Below are positions 59,494-64,000 of a stretch of 64,000 bases of DNA, piece by piece. The DNA is taken from NCBI GenBank assembly GCA_022113835.1, contig JAILWY010000010.1, forward strand, positions 1,885,501-1,949,500, read 5' to 3'. Each line of letters starts with the position of its first letter. Position 1 is the stretch's first letter. The notes below the pieces were generated by a model. It did no database searches. It saw only the letters and a list, made by a program, of their open reading frames with translations, and was not told the DNA's origin. The DNA comes from Atopsyche davidsoni. Lineage: Eukaryota; Arthropoda; Insecta; Trichoptera; Hydrobiosidae. Made by a program: the position numbers and the translations under genes.

Positions 59494-60394
59494 GGTCTAT
59501 AACTTAAAAACTTTGATAGCAAATCATTGATATACGTGTCATTTTGAAGCTCTACTTATAAGCTGTCAAAATAAGTCAACAGTGTTTGATTTGCTTGTGC
59601 GCAACATATTTTTTTCAATCATGGAAAATTTGGAAATATGGCGAAAAAAAACAGCATTTGCGGGAGTCACTTTTTTGCTAAGAAAACTAGAGCCGAAAGT
59701 CATCGTTTGCTCATGGGATTGTATGGCAAAAATGTTCTTGCGAAAAAGTAAAATTGAAAATTGGAATTTGCATGTCTGAAATGTTGCTCGAGCGTCATTA
59801 AAAGAAGTCGTTTTTGTATCGAATTATTACTGGCGACGGAAAATGGATTCATTAAGACGACCCAAAGAGCAAAAAATCCTTTTTGAAGTCCGTACAACCA
59901 GCCAAATCGACACCGAAGAAGAATATTCACGCTGCCAAGATAATGCTCCAGACCAGAAGGGAGTTGTGTATGATGAGGTTTTTAAACTGGGTGAAACCAT
60001 TACTGGAGAGATGTACCAACAACATCTGATTCGTTAAAAGAGAGCATTGAAGGAAAAACGGCCAGAATGGAAGACCAGACACGAGACATTGATTTTCCAA
60101 CACGACAATGCTCGTCCACATGTTGCTCAACCCGTTAAAAACTATTTGGAATATAGCCGATGGGAAGTTCTGCCCCACCCGCCATATAGTCCAGACTTGG
60201 CGCCTTCTGACTATCTTTTGTTTCGTTCGATACAGAATGGACTCTCCGGAATACGCTTCACTTCAGTCCAAGGCATCAAAAATAGGCTCGATTCGTTCTT
60301 TGGTTCAAAACATGACCGGATTTTTTTGAAACGACCGGACATATAAATAAGCGCTCAAATTTCCTATAAAAATACGGTTTTTAAGGAATATATC
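59494..60394 (+). pseudogene. Mariner transposase remnant with DD34D motifs
   Basis: Begins GGTCTATAACTTAAAAAC after TA and ends near GGTTTTTAAGGAATATATC. The plus strand shows MENLEIWRKK, a gap over the DNA-binding region, then ITGDGKWIH (first Asp), IFQHDNARPHVA (second Asp) and YSPDLAPSDY (third Asp, 34 residues later), ending KHDRIFLKRPDI. Several stops and shifts, and a deletion of about 350 bp against a full mariner, make it inactive. It is the most complete copy of its family here. Confidence 0.9.
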
Positions 60395-60557
60395 AATAAA
60401 ACTATTGTAGAAGCAGTTCTTTCAGATACTTTTTACACAACAGCAACAGTCCTGAAGACAACAGGAAACGTTTTCAGAAATGTTCTTTCTCACGTGGTGC
60501 TAACTAGAAATTTCTCACAGTGGTCATTCACATCAAGAGTCCTTATGTGAAATGAAC

Positions 60558-60677
60558 ATGAAGCGTCATCATCTCATTGCGAGAGCCAAATCAGCCACGT
60601 CGGCTACGCCGGCCACGCGAGCCACGCCGGCCACGTCGGCCACGTCGGTCACATCTCGCTCTCGCGCAGCACTGTGA
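60558..60677 (+). repeat. 9-bp GC-rich tandem repeat within a 39-codon ORF
   Basis: Seven 9-bp units at 60594-60656 (GCCACGTCG and variants) stay in frame and encode Ala-Thr-Ser/Pro/Arg triplets inside an ATG-to-TGA frame (MKRHHLIARAKS, then the repeat, then RSRAAL). Translation is unproven. Confidence 0.55.
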
Positions 60678-60894
60678 CGTCTGCGCCGCGGACATCTCCC
60701 GTGACAGGTGACAAGTCACGGGAAGCGATCGCTTAGCCCGCTCGCCTCAATCGCCGTTTATTTCCTAGCCAATGACCGGCCCCGCTCCCGAGTCCCAAGA
60801 ATACGGGAAGCCGGGAGATGAAAGGCCTCGACACACATGGCAACAAATCGCGTCACCAACTTGCAGCTAGCATTTAAGGCAGTTGCTTCCAGCC

Positions 60895-64000
<3,106 letters not shown>

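Overview
This window is AT-rich, intron-rich animal DNA and almost certainly comes from an insect. Two features point there: a multi-exon C2H2 zinc-finger gene that begins with a ZAD domain, a domain typical of insect zinc-finger families, and a dense load of mariner, hAT, piggyBac, pogo, Helitron and non-LTR retroposon remnants. There are no operons, no bacterial signals and no recognisable viral genes. I cannot name the species from the sequence.

Layout. (1) 1-10 kb, plus strand: a ZAD + 15-finger C2H2 transcription-factor gene. Its 5' end, holding the first half of ZAD, is not visible, and a long AT-rich 3' flank follows. (2) 10.3-21.9 kb, minus strand: two tandem Cdc42 genes. The upstream copy (20308-21874) is an ordinary 191-residue Cdc42. 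The downstream copy (10301-11880) is an intact but diverged paralogue with the same exon boundaries. The roughly 8 kb between them holds a pogo-type MITE and a hAT element, with target duplication, that carries a deleted mariner. (3) 26.5 kb, minus strand: one open, spliceable exon of an unidentified protein. (4) 28.3-40.2 kb, plus strand: a BAG6/Scythe-like gene whose splice phases agree through 16 exons. Its introns hold a decayed Helitron and several fold-back elements. (5) 40-64 kb: a repeat-rich region with no host gene I can support. It holds a jockey-like reverse transcriptase, a second LINE tail, a hAT fragment, a piggyBac fragment, a transposase tail with a PHD-like finger, further mariners, and at least five dispersed non-autonomous repeat families, several present as two or more copies here.

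How the genes relate: the zinc-finger protein is a predicted nuclear DNA binder, the Cdc42 pair are membrane-anchored Rho GTPase switches for actin and polarity, and BAG6 is a ubiquitin-like chaperone and quality-control factor. They are neighbours rather than a pathway. The most informative features are the tandem Cdc42 duplication with retained introns, the in-frame 12-bp minisatellite in BAG6, the unassigned minus-strand exon, and the young fold-back and dispersed repeat families. I did not find a clearly new multi-gene system.
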